From Umbilicaria muhlenbergii (Eukaryota > Ascomycota > Lecanoromycetes > Umbilicariales > Umbilicariaceae), in contig KK106984.1 in assembly GCA_000611775.1 (NCBI GenBank), forward strand, positions 92,364 through 156,363: 64,000 bases of DNA, in the 5' to 3' direction. The notes under the pieces were generated by a model that had not been told where the DNA came from, ran no database searches, and saw only the letters and a list, made by a program, of their open reading frames with translations. The position numbers and the translations under genes were made by a program. Shown here in pieces: positions 21,439-33,659 of this stretch. Position 1 is the stretch's first letter, and each line of letters begins with the position of its first letter.

Positions 21439-23305
21439 ATCCGCTCGCTTGCTGAAGAGGGTGAGGAGTAGATGTTGACTGGATTCTCCATCACGGCGTT
21501 TGGGGGGCGGCAGTATGGTTAGCATTCTACACGGCGTATGAGCATGGCGGATTTTGTGTTTTTTGCATGCAATTGTACGGACACCTGGGTTATGGGCGGT
21601 TGTAGCGCGCAGTGGGGGAGTTAGTCCTCCGTGGAGCGATGCTTGTGGTTGGGAAGGATCTCGAGAAGGCTAGGCAGTGTGTCTCCCTTGAGACATTCAT
21701 GCTCGTATATACCTCGCATGTGATGTACTGTATTTGCTCAGTACCATCTTCCCATAAATCACTTAGCTGCAAACCTGCCTATCCCTTTCCCCCAAGCACA
21801 TAATACACTCCCCCGTCTATCCATTCCAACACTAACTATAAACTCGCGCCCAACTTAACTTGGTGGACACAACACGGTTCCTTCAAGCCCCCAACAGAGA
21901 TTATACCGGATCTCGGGATGACATTAAATAGGACCCTGGCGGCTATAGTTGTGCTCACTTCCTCGACGCTATAAGATCTCAAACCTCACCCAAAACCAGT
22001 CATGCCAGCCGAGTTTTCAGTAACCTTCACCCTCGCAGCATGCTCTATCTATCCACAACCCCCACTCCCCCTCTCTACTTCCCCTCTCTCAATACAATTG
22101 AACAAACCACCCCCAACAACCCCACCCCTCAGCAGTACCCCATCCCTCCTATACACACTCGGCCTATCCTCCGCCCGATCCCCACTGTGGCAGTAACAGC
22201 TTCACTGCTCTAGCGCTACCTAGCTATTTCTCGTAGAAAATAGTGATGCTAGTGTCTTCCAGACGCCAGTCGAGGACTCGAGGTTGAAGACGCACCATTG
22301 AAAGTCGCAGGGCGTCATCAAGCTCACGTGACTACCACATCTCGACACTTACAACCACCGACTTTCTCATCAACGACTCGATGCGAAATGGCAATCAAGA
22401 AGCTTTTAATTTTCTTGACCACTCAGTCCGCCTACATGCATCGCTCGTTGCCTTGGCAGTTCTGCTGGCCAAACGCCCGTGAGTAGTTATGCTGGGGGAA
22501 GTGGGCGGTTGCCCAAAGGAGGCCGCCGTAAATGTTTTCATATATAGGGTATGCCTCACTAATGCCCATGACAGACACCGCCGATCTTCCTCGTGCGGTA
22601 CTCCGATGAGGCGGGACTTTGAGCATGAGCCAGCCTTCAGCAGAGCTTCCCGCCAGCCTGCAGCAGAAAATCGTCAGGCCACCCCCCCCATGACAGGCTA
22701 CGGGTGGGTAAGAGGTTCTTATTCGGCCGTGGAGGCAGTGTAAGACACAAGGTACCGTGCGCGGATCTGACATGCAGCGAAGCTGCAGCTTATATCTCCC
22801 CGTCTGGAAGCACTCCGGTGTGGTAAGCAGTGACGCATCGAAGCATGGAAGGCTGTGCCACAGGGGGCTATGCGGGCATTTGTCTGACAACCACAGCGGG
22901 TTTTTTTCAACGGTGGTGACAAAACCCCCACGACCCCTTACTACGCCGCTGGATTTATCAATAGATTCCGGGACTTTGTGCCACCCATTCGAGATCACGG
23001 ACCAATCATTCTTCTAGGAGGTACCCGGATGGCTGCCTTCTTTTCTATTAGCAGCGTTACATACATTGCTGTTGCCGCACATCGGCAGTCGGACATGTGT
23101 TGCGTTGTCCGTCCGTTACCTTTATTTCATCACGTAGCACCAACTCTGCCTGAAGTCAATGGAATAAAGGCAGCTCTAACAACCCAGTCAAGCGGGTGGG
23201 GTGTGAGTTTATTTTCATGTCTGCACGCTGTCCAGAAGTGCAGGCTTCTTCCATTCATCCTTTCTAGTCAGTTCGAGTCTATGTTTATTGTTGGCTATCT
23301 CCAAC
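21439..23305. other. intergenic; no supported gene
   Basis: A pyrimidine-rich run at about 22050-22180 is notable. Short frames at 22432-22998 and 22489-22743 lack domains. The upstream region of the membrane protein gene lies at the right end. Confidence 0.5.
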
Positions 23306-24559
23306 ATGTCGGTTCCTGCCGTAACCTCTGTTGTTCCTTTGAACGCCTCCATGGCGAATACCACACTCAGCCACGGCTGGGTCGGGCAAAGCAACCAACG
23401 CGGCACCCTCGACATCATCTGGTCCTGCTACTCCACCCTCTTCATCTCCCTCTGGGTAATGCTGCACCTGAACGTCCCCGCCCCCTCCGACGGCTTCTGG
23501 ACCTTATTCTGCCGCCGCATCCGCTGGCTCCTCCTCGGTGCCCTCGCTCCGGAAACTCTCCTCCTCAGCTCCGGCGGCCAGTGGGCGTCCGCCAAGCGCT
23601 CCCGCAGAGACATGACCGCCCTAGGCCACACGCATTGGACCATGACCCACGGCTTCTACGCCGACAGCGGGGGCTTCGTCCTGCACAGTCCGGATTGCCA
23701 CCCCTTCCCCGTGTCGGCGCGCCAAGTCTACTACCTGGTCAGGGAACACTACATCGCGGTCCCCAACGTGACGGAGAAGGAGCTCTTCGACAAGAGCAAG
23801 GCGGACATGTTCGCCAAAACGATCGCCTGCCTGCAAGCCGGCTGGTTCGTCACCCAATGCGTCGCGCGCGCCATCCAGCGCCTTTCCATCTCCCCGCTGG
23901 AACTCGCCACGGGCGCCATCCTGCTGTGCACGAGCACGACGTATTTCTTCTGGCTGCGCAAACCGCTGAATGTGCTGACGCCCAATGTGTTGACGACCGA
24001 GTCCCCCGTCAGCCAGATCCTCCTGCGCGCGGGGAAGGTGGCCGAGAAACCGTACTGGAACACGCCGCTCGACTTTGCGGAGCCAAAAGTCTACACGCTC
24101 GATCAGTGGCCGGGGTTTTCGTTGCGGGTGGGGCCGCATAAGAAGCCTTTGGTGCGCGTGCCGAATGATCGGAACCCGGAATTGTATAACTTCTGGCAGC
24201 GGGCGTGGTATGGGTTTGTGGTTATCTGTTTCTCTACTAGCAGTTTCTTGGCCTGGCATTTCCAGTTCCCGACGGAGCAGGAGCGGGTTATTTGGCGGGC
24301 GTGTTGTGTTGTGGCCGAGGCGTCGCTGTTTGTGCATGCGGTGTCGGAGGCGATTGGGCATCATAACCGACGGAAGAGTTATTTGTATGTGGAGGGGTAT
24401 AAGGTGCGGTGGCCGTCGAGTATGCTGTTTTTTGTTCCGGCTACTTTGTATTTCTTGGCGAGGTTGCTTTTGGTGGCCGTGGCGCTTTCGAGTTTGAGGT
24501 CGTTGCCGTTGGATTCTTATTTGATGGTTCAGTGGACTTCGTTCATACCGCATATCTAA
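23306..24559 (+). CDS. fungal integral membrane protein, unknown function
   Basis: A single-exon 417-residue membrane protein of a fungus-specific uncharacterised family. The first in-frame ATG is at 23306 (MSVPAVTSVVPLNAS). The hallmark of the group is the N-terminal RGTLDIIWSCYSTLF followed by LWVMLHLNVP. Other conserved parts are the RRIRWLLLGALAPE and WTMTHGFYADSGGF blocks, and a Lys-rich loop predicted between membrane segments. I count about five to seven hydrophobic segments, at roughly residues 38-55, 185-200, 210-225, 300-318, 330-345 and 370-395. The last third contains a His-rich EAIGHHNRRK loop. GC content and codon use match its neighbours. No reaction is known to me for this family. 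Confidence 0.75.
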   Translation: MSVPAVTSVVPLNASMANTTLSHGWVGQSNQRGTLDIIWSCYSTLFISLWVMLHLNVPAPSDGFWTLFCRRIRWLLLGALAPETLLLSSGGQWASAKRSRRDMTALGHTHWTMTHGFYADSGGFVLHSPDCHPFPVSARQVYYLVREHYIAVPNVTEKELFDKSKADMFAKTIACLQAGWFVTQCVARAIQRLSISPLELATGAILLCTSTTYFFWLRKPLNVLTPNVLTTESPVSQILLRAGKVAEKPYWNTPLDFAEPKVYTLDQWPGFSLRVGPHKKPLVRVPNDRNPELYNFWQRAWYGFVVICFSTSSFLAWHFQFPTEQERVIWRACCVVAEASLFVHAVSEAIGHHNRRKSYLYVEGYKVRWPSSMLFFVPATLYFLARLLLVAVALSSLRSLPLDSYLMVQWTSFIPHI

Positions 24560-24848
24560 CATAGAAGGAAGTCAATTTTCCAAGTCTGATACAGGATATT
24601 TGCGATGCATGTTGTAGGAGGAATACGTGGGTGGTGTAAATGTATCGTATTGGTAGGTGTAGGTTGCTAAGTTTGACTACGAAGCAGAAGTTGCTAATAT
24701 GGTAGTCTTGCTGACTAAGCCCAACAACGTGACTAAGGGAGATCTGCTCCGGCGGATCTGTTCTTTGAGCTGGATATGTCCCTGAATATCAAATGGTGGT
24801 ACACAGGGTTGTCCTGAAGACCTGAATCGGGCTTTGCCCACAGAGTTA

Positions 24849-26242
24849 TCAGAGCAAGGCAAAAGGACATCCTCCGCGGTCTGACTTCATTAACCGAGCC
24901 TGATCCTCGTCCATTTCCTCAACCCCCTTGTTCCGCAACGGACTGGGGCCAACCTCTGCAAAGAGAAACCCGCCTGGAATATATTTGTCCCCTTCGTCGC
25001 CAGGCAATGCACCGCCTCTGTACCAGGTCATCCAAGCCGACACACTCCATCGGTTCTTCAACGTAGGTTTCACGTACCAGGGATGCACGCGATACTTGAG
25101 CATGTTGAGCCGTCCAGAAGGGGTGGGAGCGGCCAGGTGACGCGTCTGGCGTCTCCGGGGAAGGCTAAGATGACGGAGAATTAGCTTCCGGATTGTTATG
25201 GCGGCGTTGAATATGCGAGGGTAGATTGGAGGCGGGTCATCGATCCTGAAGCAGGTTGTTAGCGCCACAGCAGGGAAATGTTTATGGTCTTACATCATTG
25301 CTGCACGGAGCCTGTCATCCAGAATTGTAGCTGCGACGTTTTTGCCCATGCCGTGGAGACCTTTTGGTACTTTCCACAAGAGAAGATCTAAAGTGGAGTC
25401 TGCGAGTCGCTTGTTGCTCATAGCAGGTACCATGTATTTTTCTTCATAAGCACTGCCCCATTCTTTCAACTCTTGCAGCCAATGCAAGCCATCTGTCCAG
25501 CCAGACCTGTATGATGGAAGCTCATTGTAGGGGATTTCGAAAGCATCGCCCATGCTTTTCCAGAATGTGCCGATTGCGCAGAGTTCCATTTCGGTCAGTG
25601 CTCGCCACTCGAATCTCTCCACCCATTTGGACGGCTCCAAGGCAAAGAGAGTCAGCGTGTATAGGAGATCGGGGTCGGTGATTGTTCCGCGTTTACGGTG
25701 GCGGTTGTGCAAATAGTTGATCCGAGCTATGGCGCGGATGGAGCGGTCTGATGTCGGTAGGTTGAGTACGGCTTCAAGCAGGAGTGCTCCTGTGTCGGCG
25801 TACCGCTTCGATGATGTGCCGGCGTTTGTGAACTGCCCGGTGGCTACTAGGAGGCTCGATATAGACGGTATACCATAGGCCTGTATAAGGGCGCCCGGCG
25901 CATCACGTCAGCTTGAATGGGCCCCATCTGTAAAGCAGTGTATGGGGGTGTTAGAGAATGGCGTACCTTGAAGAGCGCGAACATCGTAGCGGTCGAGAAG
26001 ACTTTGGGGAACTCAAGCTGGACAAGGTAGGTGTGAATGGCATGGGCGTCGTCCACGGTCATTGAGGAGAAGGATTCTCGAGTAGGATAGTGGAACTTCT
26101 GATGCATGGATTTGACACGCCGGTATCGAAATATCGACACGAGGTAGACGTATCCTAGCACAGTTGGGAGAAGGAGAAGAGGCCATGATTGAAGTATAGT
26201 GGGATGCCGAAGAACAGATTCGAATTCAACATGCGAGGTCAT
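24849..26242 (-). CDS. MpaB-like (rubber oxygenase/DUF2236) ER-bound oxygenase
   Basis: A 419-residue protein of the ER-bound oxygenase mpaB/mpaB' family, in the wider rubber oxygenase (DUF2236) fold, which uses a haem or metal centre for oxidative cleavage. In mycophenolic acid synthesis MpaB' cuts a farnesyl chain. Exons: 26242-25967, 25880-25294 and 25245-24849. A membrane segment near residues 20-40 (SWPLLLLPTVLGYVYLVSIF) would anchor it in the ER. Family landmarks are LFKAYGIPSISSLL, IARINYLHNRHR (key His), LFALEPSKWVERFEWR, and GTFWKSMGDAFEIPYNELP, ending in a Pro-rich HPWYVKP and YRGG tail. No prenyl-polyketide genes are nearby, so a pathway role is not implied. It converges with the membrane protein gene. 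Confidence 0.88.
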
Positions 26243-27506
26243 GGTCACGACTGACGCAAGCACAGCTCAGCAGTTTCGTAGTGCCCGCCAAGTTTTTGAA
26301 GATGCTTGGGATACTAGCGGAGCGAGGTGTGAATGGAAGAGATAGAAGAGAGAGGGACAAAGGGAGATTGCGAGGCCCTGGAGGCTCCCAGCACAACCAC
26401 AGCCTCGCCAAGCACTTGGTGGCGTCGAGGGTGCGAGGGTGCTGAGCGTCTCGGAGCGCACTGCATTAGTTGTGATAGCGTAGGACAAGACATGCTACCG
26501 CTGTTGGTGGAGTGTCATGAGCTATCTCGATCATGCAGCTTACCACACCTGGCGTGCCCTAGACTTGCATCGGAGCGTAAGGTATTTATATCGTCCCATG
26601 TGCCCTTGCATTTTTAGTCTCTTGGTTTTCTCGGGCAGCGGCGTTTCAGCTTGGCAGGCGCGGCAGGCTAGCGCTCAGGCGCACCGTCAGGCAGTCCATA
26701 AGGTACACCGTGAGGACCCCCGCCATCTTGACGTCGCAGCAAGTTTCGAGCTGCGCAGATCCTATATTAGAAAAGAAGCCACTGGGCTTTCTATCAACAC
26801 TCTTGCTTTACCTAATAAGCAAGTGCCTTTCTGTGATCGAATTGCTGCTGAGTATCCTCCAGATTTCTCAGTTCGAGACTACCACTTATCTTGCTGGTAT
26901 ACCTAAACCACGCTAAGGGTTGCTTCGGGAGCATGTCGCTACTTCCCCTCTTCGGTCGCTTTTCTCTGCGTCGCTCGTGCGCTGTTTTCCGGCTTTGCGG
27001 GGGAGTTCCCTCGGCTTCGTGTAAGATCATTAATGTCTTGTCTCGCTTGAGCTCTGATTGCCCTCCCGTTCACGTCTATTATCTCAATCGCGCCGTGTTG
27101 CTCTCCTTTTGGTCGCTGCTGGCCTTTCCTGCTTTACTTCAGGAAGGATAAAACAACTTGCGCCGCTCTTTTATTTGCGAGTATCTGTCCCGCCGACTAG
27201 TCGGAAGATATCACACCGTTCCCAGACTCGCCACCTTCAAAAGCTGCTTTCAAGCTTCTGTGGGCTCAGGACTATCACAGATTAAGAGCTTCCGTGTATA
27301 GAGATCCAGAGTGCCGACATAAGGAAGGTACGTTTTACTCTTTCCTTACAGCCGGATGGCTGTAAAGGACCTCTAATCAAAGTTGTTTAGTTGCCCTCTC
27401 CTTAAACCAAACGCTCTGAGACTGTTTCAAGGCTTTTTTTCACTTTTAGCAGCCATTAAAGGAAATCCTCCCTGTCCGAAGTAACTTCAGAGCCTTATCT
27501 TCTCCG
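26243..27506. other. intergenic; no supported gene
   Basis: Between divergent genes (MpaB-like and HET). Several overlapping 60-130 codon frames exist without domain resemblance. A near-perfect hairpin CTTACAGCC/GGCTGTAAAG is at about 27347-27368, in the HET upstream region. It may be leader sequence. Confidence 0.45.
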
Positions 27507-29885
27507 ATGGCTACTCCACCGGACGACGGTTTTGAAGGGGTAAAAGATTGGTTACTAGGATTTGTGGAGTCTAACCCACAAATTCGAGCGGCCCAGAACT
27601 CAGACGGTGTATCTCGATCCGGAGTGCAAACTTTCTAGGTCGCAGGAGAATCAGCTTTCCAGCCTGCGAGAGCCAAATCCAATAACAAGATCAACTTCTA
27701 ATCCCGATCCGAACCTGAAGTGGGAAGTCAAAACAAGCATCAACTCTGTGACAGTCATAAAACTATAGATTAATTGCATCTCCTTTCATCTGTCCGATGG
27801 CCCAAAGGGATGACGGATTTGGGTCATTTAAGTCAGATTCTCGCGAATAACGCTTGTCCCTTATGCCGCCTTGTTAAGCATACTCTCGAGATGATGGCCC
27901 GACCTCTGCTACAACATAGAAAAACTTTCACTGGCTGTCGCCTTCTACCTTTGCGCGACAACTATAGCTTGACCATGGCTATAGTTCGCGATCCGACTCC
28001 GAAGAACGTCCTGACAAGTACTATCTCCAGCTGATGCTAGACCGCCCCAGGAAGGTTGGTTATTCTCCGAAAATTGATAACAATTTGCGCGGGGGCTTAC
28101 AAATTGTTGCGAGCGATACACATTCCAATGGGTTCTCCTTTCAAATTCGACCGGTCAAGGACAGTATAGATATCAAACTCATATTGAATTGGTTGACAAT
28201 GTGCGAAAATCTTCATGGTCACCTTTGCAACAAAAGAGACGTTGCTCTAAAGCTCGAAACACAGAACAGTAGTCTCAGAGTCATTGATGTTGCACGTCGG
28301 ACGGTCGTGAACGCCCCCTTCGCTTACCGTTATCTGGCTCTGAGTTACGTCTGGGACCTCCTGGATTTCAAGCATTCAAATCTATGAGAAGAAATTCGAT
28401 GGATTCCTCTGGTCAGCTGAAAGATCTTGAGCTACCACATGTGTTACCTGCCACCATTGAGGATGCTATGCACTTGACTCTGGGACTACAGACTCACTAT
28501 CTCTGGGTTGATGTTCTTTGCATTGTCCAGGATGATCATGATCATAAGAAGACTCAGATCTCTCAAATGGGTAATATTTATGCTTCTGCTGACCTGACCA
28601 TTGTTGCAGCAGGCGGCGAAAATTTACAGGCGAGGTTACCAAGTTTGCAAGCAGGATCGAGGACTTCGCTGCAAAGAATTGAAGAAATCGACAACATGAG
28701 CTTCGCCAATATCCTCCCCAGAAGCAAGGATGCTATCGAATTATCGACATGGAACTCTAGGGCGTGGACATTTCAAGAAAGGCTTCTTTCCAGGAAATGC
28801 CTAATCTTCACATAGTTCCAAGTATACTTTACTTTCATGGTCTCCAAGAAGCATGGTGTAAAGACACTTTTGCAGAGAATATCTGCGTTAAGCCACTTGA
28901 TCACATCAGGAACATTTGGCGATTTACAGCTTTTTGACCTCTATTCGTCGATTATGAACTCTTACACGGCGGGGCAGCTATCTATGCCAGCAGATATACT
29001 AAAAGCTTTTCATGCAACTTCAATGATCATGGAGAAGTCTCATAATCTTAAATTTATCTACGGCCTGCTGTATCTCAGGCTCGATTTGGCTCTTCTATGG
29101 CAACCCGCCGAGCCACTGTTTGTACGAGCCTTTTCCGGTCCAACAGAAAGATTACATCGCGGACAGAATGACGCAATGCATCCCAGTTGGTCATGGGCAG
29201 CTTGGTGTGGCCAAGTCGAGTATGAGTCTAGTGGTTCGAACATATCTGAGATGCAGCAAAAGTTCACCTGGTTTAAGCGCGACGATAAGACCACGTTCAG
29301 AGCTCTGGGCACAACACCAAGTTCACCTGGTTTAAGCGTGACGATAAGACCACGTTCAGAGCTCTGGGCACAACACCAAGTTCAGATTATTACACTGTTT
29401 CCAAAGACTTGGTTGAGACAAGAATGGAACCGACGTTGAAGAAAGCAGTGCTCAAGTTCTGGACTACAGCAGCCAAGTTCAAGACCAGGTTTGGGGACGA
29501 AGTCTCACCTGAAGATGTTATGGGGTCAAAAGTATCATCGGATCCGCGAAACCTCGTCCGTAATGCCTTGCTTGTTGACACGCAAAACAAACCTGCGGGG
29601 GAAATCAGGCTTGACTCATCTCTGAAAGGTCATTAGGAAAGTGGTCTTCATGATTTCATAGTCATATCTCCGGCCAAGAAGATCAAACCACGATCTGGAG
29701 AGTTGGCTGGGGATGCGAAAGCGCGGACTCTTTGGAGATATCCGGTATTCCAGGGACTCCTAGTTGGACCGTGCGAGAAGTGGGCCCGCAGACGAAGCCA
29801 TGGTCCTATTTCAAGGTGATGCTGATCATCCAGAACGACCGGATTTCATACGGAGCTGAATTGGGACAATCAGCGTAAACGCTTG
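27507..29885 (+). pseudogene. decayed heterokaryon-incompatibility (HET) domain gene
   Basis: HET-domain hallmarks are spread along this stretch: the core FAYRYLALSYVW, then LPATIEDAMHLTLGL, the block YLWVDVLCIVQDD, then QISQMGNIYASADLTIVAA, and SRAWTFQERLLSRKCLIFT. A C-terminal part follows, with LSMPADILKAF and HPSWSWAAWCG. Intact members are single proteins of 600-750 residues that trigger cell death on non-self recognition. Here the homologous blocks lie in more than one frame and the gene looks broken in a few places, so I treat it as a fossil. A 59-bp direct tandem duplication lies in the 3' part (29261-29378). Introns could explain part of the frame change. Confidence 0.75.
29261..29378. 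repeat. 59-bp tandem duplication
   Basis: Two adjacent 59-base units (29261-29319 and 29320-29378) differ at one position only, so the duplication is recent compared with the decay of the surrounding HET gene. Confidence 0.9.
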
Positions 29886-30612
29886 GCATTCCGCAAGTCC
29901 AGTGTGGCAGCTTACTGAGCTGGCTTAGATGGTGTATTCCATTTAGTTGTGGTTCTGTTTAACGGACTTGAAGAGTACGGGAGCCTGGGGATATAATAGA
30001 ATGATGGCGCAGCCGAAGGGACGACAAGAGGAGTACTGAGGATCACAGAGGGTGACAAAAAGATCTGCTTGAATGAAAGAGCTCTATTTCAACAGGCGCT
30101 AGGTCGGAAGCTGCAGTTCTTCTCTCTGCATAATCATCTTGTTTTTCTCGGATCCCATCTCGAAAAACATCAGCAGTGCCCACTTCACGAGTCAAAGTTG
30201 GCCACACAGGCCATTCAAGGGGTGCGCGGTCAAACCGCCTTACCGGGAGTGTTACCTTCGTCCAGCAAGTGGCAGTTACTGTTGTGACGACCGATGTCGC
30301 TCCAGCGGGGGTGCGAGGCTGCACGCGAGGTGCACTCGGAGCAAGTGCAGCCGATGGCTGGCTTAGCGTGCTTGGCAAAATGTCAGGCCACTTCTTTCGG
30401 CTTCGTCGTCTTCCGGACGGCTGAAGCTGGGTCAGACCAGTTCATTCTGTACAAAGAAGAGGCCGAGCACGTCCAAACCACAACCCAGAAAGCAACGTGC
30501 CAGCAAGGCTATCGTATTCATATGGCAGCAACGTCCAGATTGACTATCTGCCCCTTGTCTCTTGGCCTTTGGCTACCCCGCCGCCGTTAGATCCACCTGC
30601 CGACCCGCCCTG
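29886..30612. other. intergenic, upstream of MFS gene
   Basis: No gene is supported. Frames at 30069-30424 are short and lack domains. This stretch probably holds the promoter of the MFS transporter. Confidence 0.45.
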
Positions 30613-32885
30613 ATGGGTCTCCTGCAGCGTGTCAAGGGACTTGCCGCGGCAGGTTCCGTACCTAGCACTGATCAACAGGCCGGGACCATGACGCCGTCCA
30701 TCTCATCACCAACCACTACCCCCGAGCCTGTGCGGGTGGAAATCGCACCGCTGACAGGGGAAGACAAGGTCATTGGACCTAATGCCTCAGTCCCGGACCT
30801 TGTGGCGAGCCAGCCTCCCGCGCCGTCAGAGAAGAACGTGCCCGCAGAGATCAGCGCACATGGGAACAGGGACAAGGAGCTACAAATTGCGCCGAACGAT
30901 GGTAATCCTGGAGAAAAGCAGGTAGCAGGAGCATCGAATGAGGAGACGAAAGATGAGGAGGAGGAGAAGGAGGATGAGACTGTCTATCCAGGAGGAGCGG
31001 CTCTGGCGATCCTGACTTTTGGCTTATGCATGGCCACCTTCGTCGTTGCTTTGGACAACACAATCATTGGTATTCGAACCCTGACGGAAGCGCGATCAAA
31101 CAAAATTATACCATACTGACCAAACCCCCAGCAACCGCCATCCCTCGAATCACCACCGTCTTCGACTCCCTCAACGACGTAGGCTGGTACGGCTCCAGCT
31201 ACCTCCTCACAACATGCTCGCTTCAACCGTCCTTCGGCAAAATCTACACCTATTTCGACGTGAAATGGACCTACATCGTCGCTCTCCTCATCTTCGAGCT
31301 CGGCTCCATCATCTGCGCCGCAGCAAAGAATTCCGTCATGCTGATCGTTGGCCGAGCTGTCGCAGGCGCGGGTGCAGCAGCGCTTTTCTCGGGAGGTATG
31401 ACGATCGTGGGCTTTTCGGTACCGCTCAGGAAACGAGCAATCTATATCGCAGCGCTGTCGAGTATGTTCGGCATCTCTTCGGTCATCGGGCCCATTCTTG
31501 GGGGCGTGCTGACGGATCGCGCGAGTTGGAGATGGTGTTTTTGGATGTGCGTATTCTTGCCAAAGCAGCGACCGAGATTCGAAATTCTGATAATATTGGG
31601 GGGATAGTAACCTGCCGTTCGGAGGCATCGCCATGCTGACCGTCTTCCTCTTCTTTAAGAACCCCGAGCGCAAGCACGGGAATATGACGTTTAGGGAGAA
31701 GATCCAGCAGGTCGATCTCCTGGGCGCTTTCTTCCTCATCTGCGCTATTGTCTGCTTGTTGCTGGCGCTACAATGGGGCGGCTCGCTTTACCCCTGGCAC
31801 GACTCGCGCGTCTGGGGCTGTCTCCTCGGGTTTGGCCTGCTCATCTCCATCTTCATCGCCCTGCAATTCCGACTCGGCGACCGGTACGTACTATACACAT
31901 CATTCTTCCCCGAGCCTGTCGATTTCGTGTCTGATATAGGAACTTCAGAGCCACCATACCGCCTCGCATCCTCAGCCAACGCACCGTCGGCGCCAGCTCC
32001 GCCTTCTCCTGCCTCCTGGCCATGGGTCTCTACACCCACATCTTCTACCTGCCCTTCTACTTCCAAGCCGTCAAGGGCACCACGGCCGAAGGGTCCGGCA
32101 TCCGCTCTATCCCCTACCTCGTCAGCATCACCATCGCGTCCATCGTTATCGGCGGCAGCATCACGGCGTTTGGTTGGTATACGCCCTTCATGTGGTTCGG
32201 CACCACCGTCTTTACCGTTGGCTGCGGCATGCTGTATACATTGCGCGTGGACAGTGGGGCCGGCAGATGGATCGGGTATCAGATCTTGACGGGAGTGGGG
32301 GCGGGGGCCGGGGTCCAGATCCCGTTTATTGCGGTGCAGGTCGTGCTCAGCGCGAAGGATATGCCGACGGGGAGTGAGTCTTTCCCTGATTTCTTCTCTC
32401 TACCACACCATGAACGGATACAAGCCCACCCCCCCCCCAACCCCCAGGGGCCTTTCGTCTGAAGCGGAGACGGCGACTGACGGACATTCACAGATGCCGT
32501 CGCCATCTTCTTCAATTCCCTCGGCGGCGCCTTTTCCATCTCCATCGCCCAGAACATCTTCTCGAACACGCTCATCCGCGAGATCCCACGCCACACCACC
32601 GGGGTCAGTCCGGCGGCCATCATCAAGGCCGGGGCGACGCATGTGAGGGATGTGACGCCGCCCGGTCAGTTGGCCGGGGTGCTGCAGGCGTACGAGTTGG
32701 CCATCAACCGGGCGTTTCTGTTGCCCATTGCGGTAGGGGCGGTGGCGTTTGGGTGCTCGCTTTTTGTAGGTTTTCGGCCTCTCCGTTCTCTGCTTTTCGG
32801 ATGACGGAGCTGACGCGGATTTTTTCGGTAGATGGAGTGGAAGAGTGTCAAGGGGAAGAAGTTGGCGGTGGGCGGGGCGGCTTGA
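30613..32885 (+). CDS. MFS multidrug/toxin exporter, DHA2 (14-TM) type
   Basis: A 635-residue major facilitator of the DHA2 drug:proton antiporter family, similar in layout to fungal toxin exporters. Six exons: 30613-31069, 31132-31546, 31608-31883, 31940-32373, 32494-32765 and 32832-32885, all junctions in frame. The first ~125 residues are a hydrophilic acidic N-terminal tail (EETKDEEEEKEDE). TM1 carries FVVALDNTII. Motif A-like GKIYTYFD follows TM2, and motif C, the antiporter signature, is SVIGPILGGVLTD, then WRWCFWINLPFGG. Later markers are GLYTHIFYLPFYFQAVKG, GVGAGAGVQIPFIAVQ and the end KSVKGKKLAVGGAA. Plasma membrane location is expected. No secondary-metabolite backbone gene is in the window, so the substrate is unknown. 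A second ATG at 30688 is possible. Confidence 0.92.
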
Positions 32886-33659
32886 TTGGATTTGGGTAGC
32901 TACATTCGCACGTTTTTTTTTTTCGCGCCCTTGGTGCGCTTGCATCGACTTGGAGATGTGTGTGGGGGGGGTGATGTTCTTCTTTTGTGCATACTTTGGG
33001 GAGCTGGGTGGCTGTGTACATTTTGATAGGATAGTTGTGGTCGAATGGTATTGATTGAACATCGCATACGTGTGTAGTCTTGATCCCTTACTACGTACGC
33101 GGTTTGGAGGGGAAGTGTAGAGTAAAGGCATGGTACATGGACGAAGGGGTCTTTGGGACCGTCGTGTTGCGACTAAACACTATTCGTCCAGCGGCACAGG
33201 CATATTCCAGCGTTACACGAAGTACACGAACACTATATATCTTGTACCCAAGTCAATTGATCCAAGTCTAGTGCCGCATGTCAGATGAAGCGCTGAAGAC
33301 TCTCCTTCCATGACTTTACACTCGTTCGACATTGTCGTCTTGAGCTTGCACCAGTGGGGCAGATTTCGAGGCCTCTTCGCGCGCTCATCCGGAACGCAAC
33401 CCAGGCCCGGCGTCCAGTCTTGAGCGACCATAGGATTCAACAACCACTGTGCTGATCATGTCGACGAAGAGTGCCGCGGGGATTTATGATGAGACAAAAA
33501 GGCAGCCATGGAGCTATCGGCTTAGGCCGAAAAGCTTGACAGAGAGGCTCGCGTATGTGCGGATCTTAAAGAGGCCCTTTCGAAAGGTATCCTATCTGGC
33601 TGCGTACCTTGGGAGTGTTTCGTGCACTCCCGCAAACCCATGGCCCTAGGATCCAGACT
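32886..33659. other. convergent intergenic region, no gene seen
   Basis: 3' flanks of the MFS (+) and acyl-CoA dehydrogenase (-) genes. A T-rich run at about 32912-32923 is the only notable feature. Confidence 0.5.

Noticed and set aside
22978-24141. 387-codon plus-strand frame
   Set aside because: Alternative frame of the membrane protein gene; no ATG-supported start and no family pattern.
23621-24562. 313-codon minus-strand frame
   Set aside because: Exactly antisense to the membrane protein gene, Arg/Pro/His-rich, typical shadow frame.
32400-33131. 243-codon minus-strand frame
   Set aside because: Overlaps the last exons of the MFS gene in antisense; no conserved blocks.
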